DNA of 64,000 nt, from assembly GCA_009787625.1 (NCBI GenBank), contig WQSX01000005.1, forward strand, positions 22,380 to 86,379, read 5' to 3'. The notes beneath the pieces are model-generated. The model was not told the DNA's origin. It did no database searches and saw only the letters and a program-made list of their open reading frames with translations. Shown here one piece after another: positions 43,118-51,430 of the stretch. Numbering within the stretch: position 1 is the stretch's first letter; each line of letters opens with the position of its first letter. The stretch comes from Oscillospiraceae bacterium. Its GTDB lineage: Bacteria > Bacillota > Clostridia > Oscillospirales > Oscillospiraceae. A program made the position numbers and the translations under genes.

Positions 43118-44203
43118 CTACAGCAACATCGTTGTGACTTTTTTGTCGCAGTATCCACAGCGGTCGGGGCCACTGCGGGAGACTAGGCGTGGTAGGTATC
43201 TGTCTGATTGTGTTATGCAGCCTGCGTTTGTGCATTCGCCAACGGGCGCGGCGGGGTCATTTTCTGTCACGGGTGGGAGTGCTCTCGGCAGGTGCATAAA
43301 TTCAAGGAGTAGCGCCATGCGAATGAGCATACCGTATCGGGCTTGCTCAAAATATGCCGCTCGCGGGTCGGTGTCCACGTCGGTCGAAATCTCGTCAACT
43401 CTTGGCAGCGGGTGCATTATTTGCATGTCTTTTTTAGCACTTTCAAGTAGCTTTTTTGTGAGTATGTATATATCTTTTAAACGCCTGTATTCGCCTGCAT
43501 CTTTGAATCTTTCACGCTGAATGCGTGTCATATACAGAACATCAAGCTCAGGTATCACATCGGCGAGCGATTCTGATGTCTCGTATTTTTGCCCAACTTG
43601 ATTCATGCGGTCGAGCACATAGTCGGGGAAGCTGAGTTCCTTGGGCGATATCAGATAGAAGCTCACACCTTCAAACATCTCCATAGCTTCGGCAAGCGAG
43701 TGTACGGTACGCCCATGCTTGAGGTCGCCACAAAGTCCAATGCGAATATTGCCAATTTTACCCCGCTTTTGAGCAATGGTTGTGAGGTCGGTCAAAGTCT
43801 GCGTTGGGTGCGAGTGGCCTCCGTCGCCTGCGTTTATAACGGGAACCTCAGAGTACAGTGCAGATGCAGTTGCCGAGCCTTCCTGCGGGCTTCGTATGAC
43901 AATTGTTGACGAATATGCCGCTGTCATTCTAATTGTGTCTGCAAGTGTTTCCCCTTTTGATGCAGATGTGCCGACAGGGTCGGAAAACCCGAAAACACCC
44001 GCCCCCAGCCTTTGTGCCGCCGCTTGAAACGAGAAATTTGTGCGCGTACTCGGCTCATAGAACATGGATGCAAGTATTCTCCCCCTGCAAGAGTCGGCAT
44101 ATACCCCCGGTCTTGCTATGATGTCGCGGCATCTGGAGTATAAATCGTCCCACCATTCTCTTGACATGTCGGACACTTTGACAAGTTTTCTAATCGTTTC
44201 CAT
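43118..44203 (-). CDS. pyrB: Aspartate carbamoyltransferase with a C-terminal PyrI-like zinc ribbon
   Basis: 361 residues. The catalytic part (about 1-310) has the carbamoyl phosphate motif FYEPSTRTNFSF, SASKGETLADT, the HPTQTLTDL loop and MHPLPRVDEI, so it makes carbamoyl aspartate for pyrimidine synthesis. After a short linker the last 35 residues hold C-x4-C-x19-C-x2-C (CTNAGC ... CGYC), matching the zinc domain at the end of the regulatory subunit PyrI; the allosteric nucleotide domain is missing. ATG 44203 follows GGGGGG. No other pyrimidine gene is next to it. Confidence 0.92.
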   Translation of the reverse strand: METIRKLVKVSDMSREWWDDLYSRCRDIIARPGVYADSCRGRILASMFYEPSTRTNFSFQAAAQRLGAGVFGFSDPVGTSASKGETLADTIRMTAAYSSTIVIRSPQEGSATASALYSEVPVINAGDGGHSHPTQTLTDLTTIAQKRGKIGNIRIGLCGDLKHGRTVHSLAEAMEMFEGVSFYLISPKELSFPDYVLDRMNQVGQKYETSESLADVIPELDVLYMTRIQRERFKDAGEYRRLKDIYILTKKLLESAKKDMQIMHPLPRVDEISTDVDTDPRAAYFEQARYGMLIRMALLLEFMHLPRALPPVTENDPAAPVGECTNAGCITQSDRYLPRLVSRSGPDRCGYCDKKVTTMLL

Positions 44204-44231
44204 AAAATACCCCCCTTGAGTTTTTTCAAAC

Positions 44232-44259
44232 AGTATATCACACTTTATCAGAAAAACAA
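44232..44259 (-). promoter_or_regulatory. Promoter of pyrB
   Basis: TTGTTT (44259-44254), 16-nt spacer, TATACT (44237-44232) with TGA in front as extended -10. The pyrB start is 29 bp further, which leaves no room for a PyrR attenuator. Confidence 0.65.
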
Positions 44260-44263
44260 TTTG

Positions 44264-44279
44264 CATTTTATATAAAATG
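44264..44279. promoter_or_regulatory. Perfect 16-bp AT-rich palindrome between pyrB and the lipoprotein gene
   Basis: CATTTTAT followed by ATAAAATG. It lies just upstream of the pyrB -35 box. Wider dyads surround it: ATATCACA (44235-44242) with TGTGATAT (44278-44285), and ATCAGAA with TTCTGAT. The lipoprotein gene on the other strand has a TATAAT at 44341-44346 but no good -35 box. Confidence 0.5.
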
Positions 44280-44383
44280 TGATATTCTGATGTTGTGGAA
44301 CAAAAACGAATAATTTTCGTCTGTAGTAATGTGAAGGGTATATAATTTAGTTATCCTTTTTAAATGACATTGGAGGGTTACAA

Positions 44384-45160
44384 ATGAAAAAGTTTTTAGT
44401 TTTGCTGTTTGCGCTTGTTTTAGTTTTCACACTTACGGCGTGCGCTACAGCCGATGAGCCGTTTGAAGAGCCGCAAGACGACATTCCTTCTATTGCCGAA
44501 GAACCGTCGCCAACTGAAGATGAGCCGAGCCCCCCGAGCGAAGATGAGGGTGTATCACCTGCTGATGAGGAGTCGTCAGATTCCGGAGAGTCCTCGGATT
44601 CTGAGGAACCTGATTTGCCCGAAAGTTCTCCGCAACCTCCCGAAAACGACCCTGAGGACACTGAAACTGATTTCGGCGATGTTCCCTACGATATCAATTT
44701 TACTCATGGCTTTCTCTTAGATCATAGCGTTAATGCGACTGCTCTTGGGCTTGCAATCACTCGCCTAGAGCATGGCGAAGATCCGGAGGAACTCGAAGAT
44801 ATCACGTTTCTGCATATGCTTGACTATGACGAGCTACGCGGGAGCGGTGATTTTGAAAACACAGATACACTGATGATTCGAGCATCAGTTCCTTTGCATG
44901 AGTTTGCAGTTGTCAATATTACCAACGACGCAGCAGGCGACCGAATCGTGTTTTTCCTTGAGGATGCCTTTGGTTTTGTCGATACTTTTTTGCCGAGCGA
45001 GGCTTTTATCATTACATCGTATGTGAGTGTCGGCACGATGCCTTGGAGCGGGATTTCATTTTTAGACGAAAATGACCGGTGGTGGGTTTTTGCGATTTTG
45101 CAAAATCAGGCTGACGAGGGAGATGCATACTTACTGCTACCGTTGGTGGCTTATGGGTGA
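44384..45160 (+). CDS. Lipoprotein with an acidic Ser/Pro/Glu linker, function unknown
   Basis: 258 residues. The signal peptide ends in the lipobox LTAC, with lipidated Cys20. Residues about 22-95 are almost only Glu, Asp, Ser and Pro and should be an unfolded stalk through the wall. The remaining 160 residues form a compact domain that I do not recognise (FTHGFLLDHSVNATALGLAI, then three or four beta-rich segments rich in aromatic residues). GGAGG lies 8 nt before the ATG. Surface exposure is clear; role unknown. Confidence 0.8.
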   Translation: MKKFLVLLFALVLVFTLTACATADEPFEEPQDDIPSIAEEPSPTEDEPSPPSEDEGVSPADEESSDSGESSDSEEPDLPESSPQPPENDPEDTETDFGDVPYDINFTHGFLLDHSVNATALGLAITRLEHGEDPEELEDITFLHMLDYDELRGSGDFENTDTLMIRASVPLHEFAVVNITNDAAGDRIVFFLEDAFGFVDTFLPSEAFIITSYVSVGTMPWSGISFLDENDRWWVFAILQNQADEGDAYLLLPLVAYG

Positions 45161-45180
45161 GGTGCGGGGAGAAGTGTCGA

Positions 45181-45879
45181 TTATATTATTAACCTCTGCA
45201 TTACAAGCATAAAGAGTGCCGGGACAAACGCCATCAGAAAGTTGAAAGCAAGATGTATCCCTATGCTATACCAAATATTTTTTGTAAACAAATAAACCAA
45301 ATTAAAACACATAGCTATAACCATGTAAGGAATGGTACGAATAAAATTACCATCAAAATTATTCAGATGAACAATTCCGAACAAAAACGCCGACGCAAAA
45401 AAGAAAAAGGCCGATACGTACCAAGCTCCCCGCAGCTTATAAAATAGTACATGGCGAAAAATAATTTCTTCTTGATATGCATTAATTAACGGCATTACTG
45501 CAGCAATAAGAGTTATTGCAAAAGGTGCCGAAATAGCGTCACTTTCGCTAACACCTGAACTTAATGCAACGGGCATAAATGGCGCCATCAGCAATCTAAC
45601 ACCCTGCAGTATAGCAATAATACAGCCTGCACCTACTATTGAAATTAAAATTTTCAACCAGATTTTTTTGCGATAATTCACCCAGTCATTTTTTAATACT
45701 GTGCCATAGATTTTTGAAAGTATGCACACGGACAATAATCCAATAGCAAATATTACAATCGATACAATGTTTTGAGTATGTGGTACCTGCATAACTACAA
45801 GAACCCACGACACAAGAAACTGCACCGGAATCAAAACCAGTGCTATAAAGTCCAACTTAGTCCAATTAATTTTGTTCAT
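45181..45879 (-). CDS. CPBP-family intramembrane protease (CAAX/Abi)
   Basis: 232 residues with about seven membrane segments. The three CPBP motifs are visible: EEIIFRHVLFYKLRG (Glu-Glu and Arg), FGIVHLNNFDGN (His) and SIGIHLAFNFLMA (His and Asn). Gram-positive members take part in bacteriocin self-immunity or protein processing; no bacteriocin gene is seen close by. The ATG follows GGAGGGA. It ends 20 bp before the convergent lipoprotein gene with no terminator between them. Confidence 0.88.
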   Translation of the reverse strand: MNKINWTKLDFIALVLIPVQFLVSWVLVVMQVPHTQNIVSIVIFAIGLLSVCILSKIYGTVLKNDWVNYRKKIWLKILISIVGAGCIIAILQGVRLLMAPFMPVALSSGVSESDAISAPFAITLIAAVMPLINAYQEEIIFRHVLFYKLRGAWYVSAFFFFASAFLFGIVHLNNFDGNFIRTIPYMVIAMCFNLVYLFTKNIWYSIGIHLAFNFLMAFVPALFMLVMQRLII

Positions 45880-46004
45880 TTGATAGTCCCTCCTTAGAAT
45901 CTGCGCCCAATAACTTCGGTCGCTTTGCGCTTAGTTTACAATAACTATCGCATATTTCATTAAAAATACTGTAAATAATCTGATAACACTTTTTGACTTA
46001 AATC

Positions 46005-46033
46005 AAAAAAAGACATGACCGGAGATCATGTCC
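46005..46033 (-). terminator. Terminator after the FMN reductase/DUF2442 gene
   Basis: On the minus strand GACATGA and TCATGTC pair with a 7-nt loop, followed by seven T. It lies 100 bp after the stop. The rest of the 250-bp stretch to the CPBP gene shows no gene. Confidence 0.8.
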
Positions 46034-46132
46034 TTAATCAATAAACATACAGTAGCAGCTAGGGGATTGTTCGAGACCCCCGTCTATAACATACACCGCA
46101 TTTGGCACATTCTGTGGTTCATCTGTCTTGCC

Positions 46133-46963
46133 TCATAAAGCCTTACTTTCTTCATACATCGCGTAGGTGTCAATATCCAGTCTTGGGCGCCATTCTATTT
46201 TGAAGCCCGAAATCTTTGCTTGTTTAAACAGTTCTAAATCTTTAAGTTCGCTATGGGGTTTTCTGCTCAAATAGGGTTTTACGTCAAAAATTCTCTTTTC
46301 ACCGTTGTCAAAAATGAGCAGTAGTTCATAGTCATCTCTCGTTGAAACATCTACAATCTTGGGGTGGCGTTTATGGTTTACCATTGCCTTTATCGCTGCA
46401 CTGAGTGCTTCTCGTTTGTAGTCCTGATTCCAACGGTTTACTGCTATCCAGTCAAACATTCCCGAGCTCTCTCTTGGCCATTCATCACCACCCATTTGCG
46501 AAATCGCCCGCTCAAAATCTGCAAAAGTACTGATAATTCCGCCACCTCCACCACCTGCAACGGCAACGGCGATGCTCGGCTTGCCTTTATGAAATGAAAC
46601 TTGCTCATCTCTGCTGTCCCACTGTTTTGTCGCTTCACAGCGGCGAAGCTTATCTATGAAAATCTTCATTTCCTCACTGACTTCACCCCAGTATACAGGA
46701 GTTATGTATATGTACGCATCAGCGGCATCAACCTTTTTCAAAAGTTCGTTAAACCCATCTTTGTCTCCAAAAATGCAGTAGTGGTCTTTGAAGCAAACTC
46801 CCCATCCATCGTCGCACATTCTACATTTTGACAGATTCAGCCCCGAAAGCCTCAGAACTTCAGCTTCAACGCCCAATTGCTTCGCCGCTTTTTCTGCGGT
46901 CTCGACAAATGAGTAGGTCACGCCGTCAGTTTTTGGTGTACCCGAAATTATAAGTAAGTTCAT
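46133..46963 (-). CDS. NADPH-dependent FMN reductase-type flavoprotein fused to DUF2442
   Basis: 276 residues from ATG 46963, which follows GGAGGG. Residues 1-185 have the flavodoxin-like fold of NADPH:FMN reductases: the FMN phosphate loop ISGTPKTDGVTYSF, ITPVYWGEVSEEMKIFIDKL, and cysteines in CRMCDDGWGVCFKDHYC as in iron-sulfur flavoprotein relatives. From about residue 195 a DUF2442 domain follows (LLLIFDNGEKRIFDVKPYL to the end). DUF2442 proteins are normally about 80 residues and stand alone or beside toxin-type DUF4160 genes; this fusion is unusual. Confidence 0.85.
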   Translation of the reverse strand: MNLLIISGTPKTDGVTYSFVETAEKAAKQLGVEAEVLRLSGLNLSKCRMCDDGWGVCFKDHYCIFGDKDGFNELLKKVDAADAYIYITPVYWGEVSEEMKIFIDKLRRCEATKQWDSRDEQVSFHKGKPSIAVAVAGGGGGGIISTFADFERAISQMGGDEWPRESSGMFDWIAVNRWNQDYKREALSAAIKAMVNHKRHPKIVDVSTRDDYELLLIFDNGEKRIFDVKPYLSRKPHSELKDLELFKQAKISGFKIEWRPRLDIDTYAMYEESKAL

Positions 46964-46990
46964 AATACCCTCCGATATTTTATTTGCAAT

Positions 46991-47014
46991 AACAACCCCC
47001 GTAGCGGGGGTTGT
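46991..47014 (-). terminator. Hairpin terminator after argF
   Basis: ACAACCCCC and GGGGGTTGT form a very stable stem around a short loop. On the minus strand it is followed by TATTGC without a long T-run, so termination may be partial. Confidence 0.6.
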
Positions 47015-47045
47015 CTCTCTTCGCAATTAGTTGTATCTCACACAG

Positions 47046-47972
47046 CTATTTCGCCATGTTTTGTTTCATCAGCAGGTACATCAGTGCCTTTTGGGCGTGT
47101 AGGCGGTTTTCTGCTTCATCGAAGATTTCTTCGGCGTGTTCTTCAAAAACTTTTTCTGTGATTTCTTCGCCTTTGTGTGCAGGCAAGCAGTGTTGAACCA
47201 TGCAGCCCGGATTTGCGATTGCCATTATGCTGTCATCTATCAGATAACCTGCGAAGGCTTTCATTCTTTTTTCGGTTTCTTCTTCTTGACCCATTGAAGT
47301 CCAAACATCTGTGAATATGACATCTGCACCTTTTGCCGCCACTTTTGGGTCGTCAGTCAACTCGAACTTTGCGCCTGTGAAGCTGCTCGCGAAATCTAAA
47401 ACTTGTTTATCGGGTCTGTAGCCCTCAGGACATGCGACACTTACATCCATTCCACATTTTAGGCAACCTACTATCATCGAGTTTGCCACATTATTGCCAT
47501 CGCCAATCCAACACGCTTTAAGACCTTCAAGCTTGCCTTTATGCTCGCGTATTGTCATTATATCAGCGAGTATTTGACATGGGTGAGAAAAGTCTGTCAA
47601 GCCGTTGATTACTGGAACTGTTGAGTATTTTGCGAGTTCTTCCACGTCCTCTTGATCGAAGGTTCTTATCATTATGCAATCGCAATATCTGCTGAGAACT
47701 CTCGCAGTGTCAGCGATTGGCTCGCCGCGCCCAAGTTGGCTGTCTGCGTTTGAGAGGAAGATTGCGTGTCCGCCCAAATGCGTCATTCCGACTTCAAATG
47801 ATACGCGAGTGCGAGTTGAGCTTTTTGCAAAAATCATCGCAAGTGTCTTGCCCTCCGGGAAATCGTGTTTTTTCCCAACTTTCCAATCTGCTTTTAACTT
47901 ATCCGCAGTATCCAGAATCAACTTAATTTCTTCTCCGCTTACATCAAGTAATTTCAGTAAATCTTTTTTCAT
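47046..47972 (-). CDS. argF: Ornithine carbamoyltransferase
   Basis: 308 residues from ATG 47972, 7 nt after AAGGG; a longer reading would include the promoter and is rejected. Motifs are the carbamoyl-phosphate site AKSSTRTRVSFE, DFSHPCQILAD, the ornithine-binding IGDGNNVANSM, FTDVWTSMGQ and HCLPAHKGEEI. It makes citrulline for arginine synthesis, or works in reverse in the deiminase pathway; no arginine deiminase or other arg gene is near, so biosynthesis is the simpler reading. Confidence 0.95.
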   Translation of the reverse strand: MKKDLLKLLDVSGEEIKLILDTADKLKADWKVGKKHDFPEGKTLAMIFAKSSTRTRVSFEVGMTHLGGHAIFLSNADSQLGRGEPIADTARVLSRYCDCIMIRTFDQEDVEELAKYSTVPVINGLTDFSHPCQILADIMTIREHKGKLEGLKACWIGDGNNVANSMIVGCLKCGMDVSVACPEGYRPDKQVLDFASSFTGAKFELTDDPKVAAKGADVIFTDVWTSMGQEEETEKRMKAFAGYLIDDSIMAIANPGCMVQHCLPAHKGEEITEKVFEEHAEEIFDEAENRLHAQKALMYLLMKQNMAK

Positions 47973-48007
47973 GCCAATTCCCTTTCGTGTTAAATTAATA
48001 CTAATGT

Positions 48008-48053
48008 GCTGATTCAGCATAGCCATTTTATGCATAATCAACATAAATGTCAA
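48008..48053 (-). promoter_or_regulatory. Promoter of argF with a palindrome at the start site
   Basis: TTGACA (48053-48048), 17-nt spacer, TAAAAT (48030-48025). The palindrome GCTGATTCAGC (48008-48018) sits at the expected transcription start, and TTATGCATAA overlaps the -10 box. Either could be an ArgR-type operator, but neither matches the known ARG box well. Confidence 0.65.
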
Positions 48054-48069
48054 TAGGCGTGTTGAAATA

Positions 48070-48249
48070 TTACCGAACCAATTCACAAGCCGAAATTTTT
48101 CGTATGCGTCTTGTTGTCAGCAGGATAATTGCGTAGGAGATGATTGCTACGGCGATGCCTGCACCGATTAGCCATGTGATGGGAGTCGTAATAAACAGTG
48201 CAAGTAAAGCGAACGAAATTGCTGTTGCGATTGCAGAACCTCCCCTGCC
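48070..48249 (-). pseudogene. C-terminal remnant of a polytopic transporter (probably MFS)
   Basis: An open frame of 59 codons with no ATG, GTG or TTG start, beginning just after an in-frame stop. It encodes two hydrophobic helices separated by TPITW and a basic tail (TTRRIRK), the shape of the end of an MFS permease. It lies directly downstream of an ArsR-type regulator gene, and ArsR-MFS pairs are common, so it is most likely the decayed partner. The argF promoter now starts inside or just after its end. Confidence 0.55.
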
Positions 48250-48258
48250 TTACCACTC

Positions 48259-49293
48259 CTACAACTCAAAAATCTCATTCAAACTCTCTACTACCGCTTT
48301 CAGCTTTGCTGAATTTAGCGTGTAGTAGATTTTTTTACCGGATTTTTCTAATGTTACAAGCCCCATGCTCAATAGTACGTTCATGTGGTGGGATGCGGTT
48401 GCGGGGGTTATGTCTAGGTGTTTTGCCAGTTCTACGCTGTATTTAGGACCTCTGCAGAGAACCTTCAGGATTTCAAATTTACTGCTGTCACCCAGAGCTT
48501 TTAATATCGGAACCAAGTCAGTTTCATGATCGCCTGAGCGACCCATTAGTTTGTAGGTTTCAGGAAAATATAGTCCTACATATGCACTTCTTGCTGAGAA
48601 AACAAGCCCTGTCAATATAGTTGGAATCACTGTCATTTCTGAGTCTGTGGGGAGAAGTGAGTCTGCAAAAAGCGGTGAGCCGCTATCTTCATCCAGCTTG
48701 ATAAGTTGTTCACAGCTGGATTCAAACTTTTCAAGTAATAGCTCTACATCATCTTTGATAGTTTCCATCGCAAAACGGTATGCAGGCTCATTGCTCGAAA
48801 TTAAATTTATAAACCTTTCCAAATATTCTTTCGGGCTTTTAAGCATAGCCATTATTTGCCATGCCTGCTTCGGTTCTACTTTCATCTCTTGCAAAAGTTC
48901 AAACACTTCCGAAAAAGATTGTGGAACTTGTTCAAAAAGTATCATTGTAAGCGCCGAATAAACCTCACCTTCCGAAGCGGCACTCGGATTTTTTTCCCAT
49001 TCCTCATTTTGGTCGAGAGCTAATCCCAGCAAAAGATGCAAAGAAATACCGTCTGCAAACCCCGAGAAAAACAAGCTTCCCTCATCGGGAGCCAAAGCCT
49101 TTTGACTAAATGCATCAATGTATGACCTGCAAAGGCTATAAGCTTCCTGAGTAATTTTACTTTCGCTGATACCAATCTCTAAGTAACGAGCATCGTACTT
49201 TTCTTTTGTGAATTCACCAGGATTGTAGTACATGCTGAGTAGGCACATGATTTCCCAAATAGAATCAAATTCATTTTTAATAATCAGTTTCAA
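48259..49293 (-). CDS. ArsR-type winged-helix regulator with a long N-terminal domain
   Basis: 344 residues from a TTG start 8 nt after AAAGGAG. The ArsR HTH is at the C-terminus (about 265-344): ILKALGDSSKFEILKVLC, YSVELAKHLDITPATASHHMNVL and the wing KKIYYTLN. The 260-residue N-terminal region is helical, acidic and not recognised, so a ligand-sensing role is likely; no metal-binding CxC motif of classical ArsR is present. It stands 62 bp after an ABC transporter gene and before a transporter remnant, and probably controls them. Confidence 0.85.
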   Translation of the reverse strand: MKLIIKNEFDSIWEIMCLLSMYYNPGEFTKEKYDARYLEIGISESKITQEAYSLCRSYIDAFSQKALAPDEGSLFFSGFADGISLHLLLGLALDQNEEWEKNPSAASEGEVYSALTMILFEQVPQSFSEVFELLQEMKVEPKQAWQIMAMLKSPKEYLERFINLISSNEPAYRFAMETIKDDVELLLEKFESSCEQLIKLDEDSGSPLFADSLLPTDSEMTVIPTILTGLVFSARSAYVGLYFPETYKLMGRSGDHETDLVPILKALGDSSKFEILKVLCRGPKYSVELAKHLDITPATASHHMNVLLSMGLVTLEKSGKKIYYTLNSAKLKAVVESLNEIFEL

Positions 49294-49355
49294 AAGAGGT
49301 TCTCCTTTGCTGTCAATCTAGCAAATTGCCCATCATCTGCGGCAATAGAACACCC

Positions 49356-51038
49356 TCAAGCCGAAACGGTTAGAAACTCGCTGAATGCTCCATTTTGTTC
49401 TACCAGTTTTGCGTAAGGGCCATGCTCTACGATTTCGCCATCTTCCATATATAATACCTCATCATACTGGCTAAGCATGTCTGCGTCAAGAGCATGTGTT
49501 ATTGTTATCAACGTCAAATCGTCTTTTGCGAGCAGGCGCCCTTCGATATCTCTTGCAGTCACACGGTCTACAGCCGATGTTCCCTCGTCCAAAATCATCA
49601 GCGGTTTATTTCTTGTGAGTGCTCTTGCCACGGCAATTCTCTGGCGTTGACCGCCTGAGAGGTTGGAGCCGTTTTCGCCAACGGGTGTTTCGAGCGTTTT
49701 TTCTTCATCGAGAAATAGCGCAACGCCGCTGTTCGTGAGCGCCGAGTCAAAATCAGATTGCTCATAGCTCTTATTTAAGTGAATGTTTTTCGCAATATCT
49801 TCGTCAAACATATAGACATTTTGGTGAATCATTGACGACAACTTTCCGACGCTCTCCTCTGTGAGCTTGTGAAGTTCCCTATTGTCATACAATATTTCGC
49901 CCTGATAGTCACCTAGATATCCGACCATCGCTTTTGTGAGCGTTGTTTTTCCACAGCCCGACCTGCCTAGCAGGACGTATTTTTTGTTTTTCTCAAATGT
50001 GAAGTTCACGTTTTTTAAGACGGGTTGCTCTTGTTCGGGGTAGGTAAATTCTAGGTTTTTGACTTCAATCGTCTCGTTTAGTGATGCGTTTTCTGTTCCG
50101 TATTGATTTGCTTCAACCTCTGCTAGTGCTAAGAGCCGCTCTCGCACTGATTTGCTACCTTGAATCATTGGTGCGGCTTCGGATAGCATTTGCAGAGGTG
50201 ATGACACCAGACCGCTGGCTTGTATCAACCCCAACAGCGCTCCGCCTGTTAAGTTCCCTTGAATTATGAGATAGCCTGAAACTAAAATTGTCCCTATCTG
50301 CATGAGCATTGCCAGAAACATCGAAATGCTCACCGAAATCCCTCTGAAATAGTCAAAGGAGACCTGCGCTTTGAATACGCCTTTGTTTTGTTCGTTAAAG
50401 TCTTGGTTTGCTTGTTTGAACATTTGATACGATTTTATTATTTCAAACCCTGAGAATATATCTTTGTTTTTTATCGTAAATAACGACAAACGCCCTGAAA
50501 GTTTTTCTTGTCTTTTTTGCAAGCCTTTTCCGAACAGCGACGGAATGACCACCAAAAACAAAAGTGACAGCAGGACAAATCCGGCAACTATCGGGCTTAA
50601 GTAGAACATAATCCCGATTGCAAAAAATGGCACCATTAAGTTGAAGAGGATTGCAAAAATCTGGTCAATGTAATTTTTCTGAAATAGTTCAATGTCGTTG
50701 CTGAGTGCCGAGATATAATCGGCGGAGTTTACAGCGCCAAAATTTGTCATGCTCTGCGACATGATTCCCGTGAATACGTCTGTGCGAACGTCTCGAATAA
50801 TCTTACCCGCAAGCTTGGCGCTCAGCACTTCGACCAAATAGCGTGTTACAGCGAATAGTGGCAGGTAAATCGCCGAGATGATAATAACGCCTCGAAATCC
50901 GCTCAAATCTGCTTCAAGTGCAACATTGAGCGCATCTCTGAGCAAAAACGCAGCATACGCCGCCACCGCTGCAAATACTAGGTTCGCCAGCACTACAATT
51001 GCAAGTAGGGCTTTGTGCTTTAAAAAATACTTTTTCAT
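49356..51038 (-). CDS. ABC exporter half-transporter (fused membrane and ATPase domains)
   Basis: 560 residues. Six membrane segments in about 1-300 are followed by an ATPase with Walker A LLGRSGCGKTTLTK, signature NLSGGQRQRIAVARAL, Walker B LMILDEGTSAVD and switch TITHALDAD. It should work as a dimer and export lipids, peptides or drugs. No second half-transporter is adjacent, so a homodimer is likely. It has its own promoter and is followed by the ArsR-type gene, which suggests induction by a substrate. Confidence 0.92.
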   Translation of the reverse strand: MKKYFLKHKALLAIVVLANLVFAAVAAYAAFLLRDALNVALEADLSGFRGVIIISAIYLPLFAVTRYLVEVLSAKLAGKIIRDVRTDVFTGIMSQSMTNFGAVNSADYISALSNDIELFQKNYIDQIFAILFNLMVPFFAIGIMFYLSPIVAGFVLLSLLFLVVIPSLFGKGLQKRQEKLSGRLSLFTIKNKDIFSGFEIIKSYQMFKQANQDFNEQNKGVFKAQVSFDYFRGISVSISMFLAMLMQIGTILVSGYLIIQGNLTGGALLGLIQASGLVSSPLQMLSEAAPMIQGSKSVRERLLALAEVEANQYGTENASLNETIEVKNLEFTYPEQEQPVLKNVNFTFEKNKKYVLLGRSGCGKTTLTKAMVGYLGDYQGEILYDNRELHKLTEESVGKLSSMIHQNVYMFDEDIAKNIHLNKSYEQSDFDSALTNSGVALFLDEEKTLETPVGENGSNLSGGQRQRIAVARALTRNKPLMILDEGTSAVDRVTARDIEGRLLAKDDLTLITITHALDADMLSQYDEVLYMEDGEIVEHGPYAKLVEQNGAFSEFLTVSA

Positions 51039-51106
51039 TTGTTTCTCCTAATTGTATTATGTTGTGTACATCTAATCGTTTCTCGGTTTCGATATGATGT
51101 TTGTCT

Positions 51107-51135
51107 AACATAACATTTAATTAGGTGTTTGTCAA
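51107..51135 (-). promoter_or_regulatory. Promoter of the ABC exporter-ArsR operon
   Basis: TTGACA (51135-51130), 17-nt spacer, TATGTT (51112-51107). It lies 70 bp upstream of the ABC gene. Confidence 0.7.
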
Positions 51136-51179
51136 CTGTTTTTGTTGCTTGTGTTAGATTAGGTTCTAAGTGTGGCAGT

Positions 51180-51272
51180 GTGGTATGTTACCGATCACAC
51201 ATACCACGTCATTGCGGCCTCCGAGCCGCAATCCCACGAATAATTAGCCTTTCAGTCAAGCTCGCAATGACG
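51180..51272. repeat. Inverted repeat followed by a 66-bp CGTCATTGCG element
   Basis: GTGGTATG (51180-51187) and CATACCAC (51200-51207) are perfect 8-bp arms. Next comes an element with 10-bp terminal inverted repeats, CGTCATTGCG (51207-51216) and CGCAATGACG (51263-51272), and an inner GCGGC/GCCGC stem. It belongs to the same general class as the GTCATT elements at 14166 and 40939. It fills the gap upstream of polA; 51273-51430 otherwise has only a possible -10 box (TATAGT at 51392). Confidence 0.7.
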
Positions 51273-51430
51273 AGTTTTTGAGTGCGATTTTCGGATAAGA
51301 CAAGGGACAGTTCGGTTCCTCTGTCTCACCCGCTTCGTGTCTTGCTCCTGCCCTTCTGAAGCTTTGTGTGGAGTTTTGGCATGAAGTGTGTTATAGTTTA
51401 TGGCAGAGTATTTTCAGGAGGACTTTTCAT

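Noticed and set aside
46012..46032. Riboswitch or regulatory hairpin of the CPBP gene
   Set aside because: The T-run is on the minus strand after the reductase gene, which makes it a plain terminator for that gene.
46050..46085. tRNA remnant (GGGG, TTCGAGA, CCCCC)
   Set aside because: The T-arm-like string has the wrong loop spacing and no acceptor, D or anticodon arm can be drawn.
49356..51038. Bacteriocin export system together with the CPBP protein
   Set aside because: No peptidase C39 domain on the ABC protein, no double-glycine leader peptide and no maturation enzyme were seen near either gene.
51368..51430. N-terminal extension of DNA polymerase I from ATG 51368
   Set aside because: The strong AGGAGG at 51416-51421 lies inside it and sits 9 nt before a TTG that starts exactly at the conserved family N-terminus.
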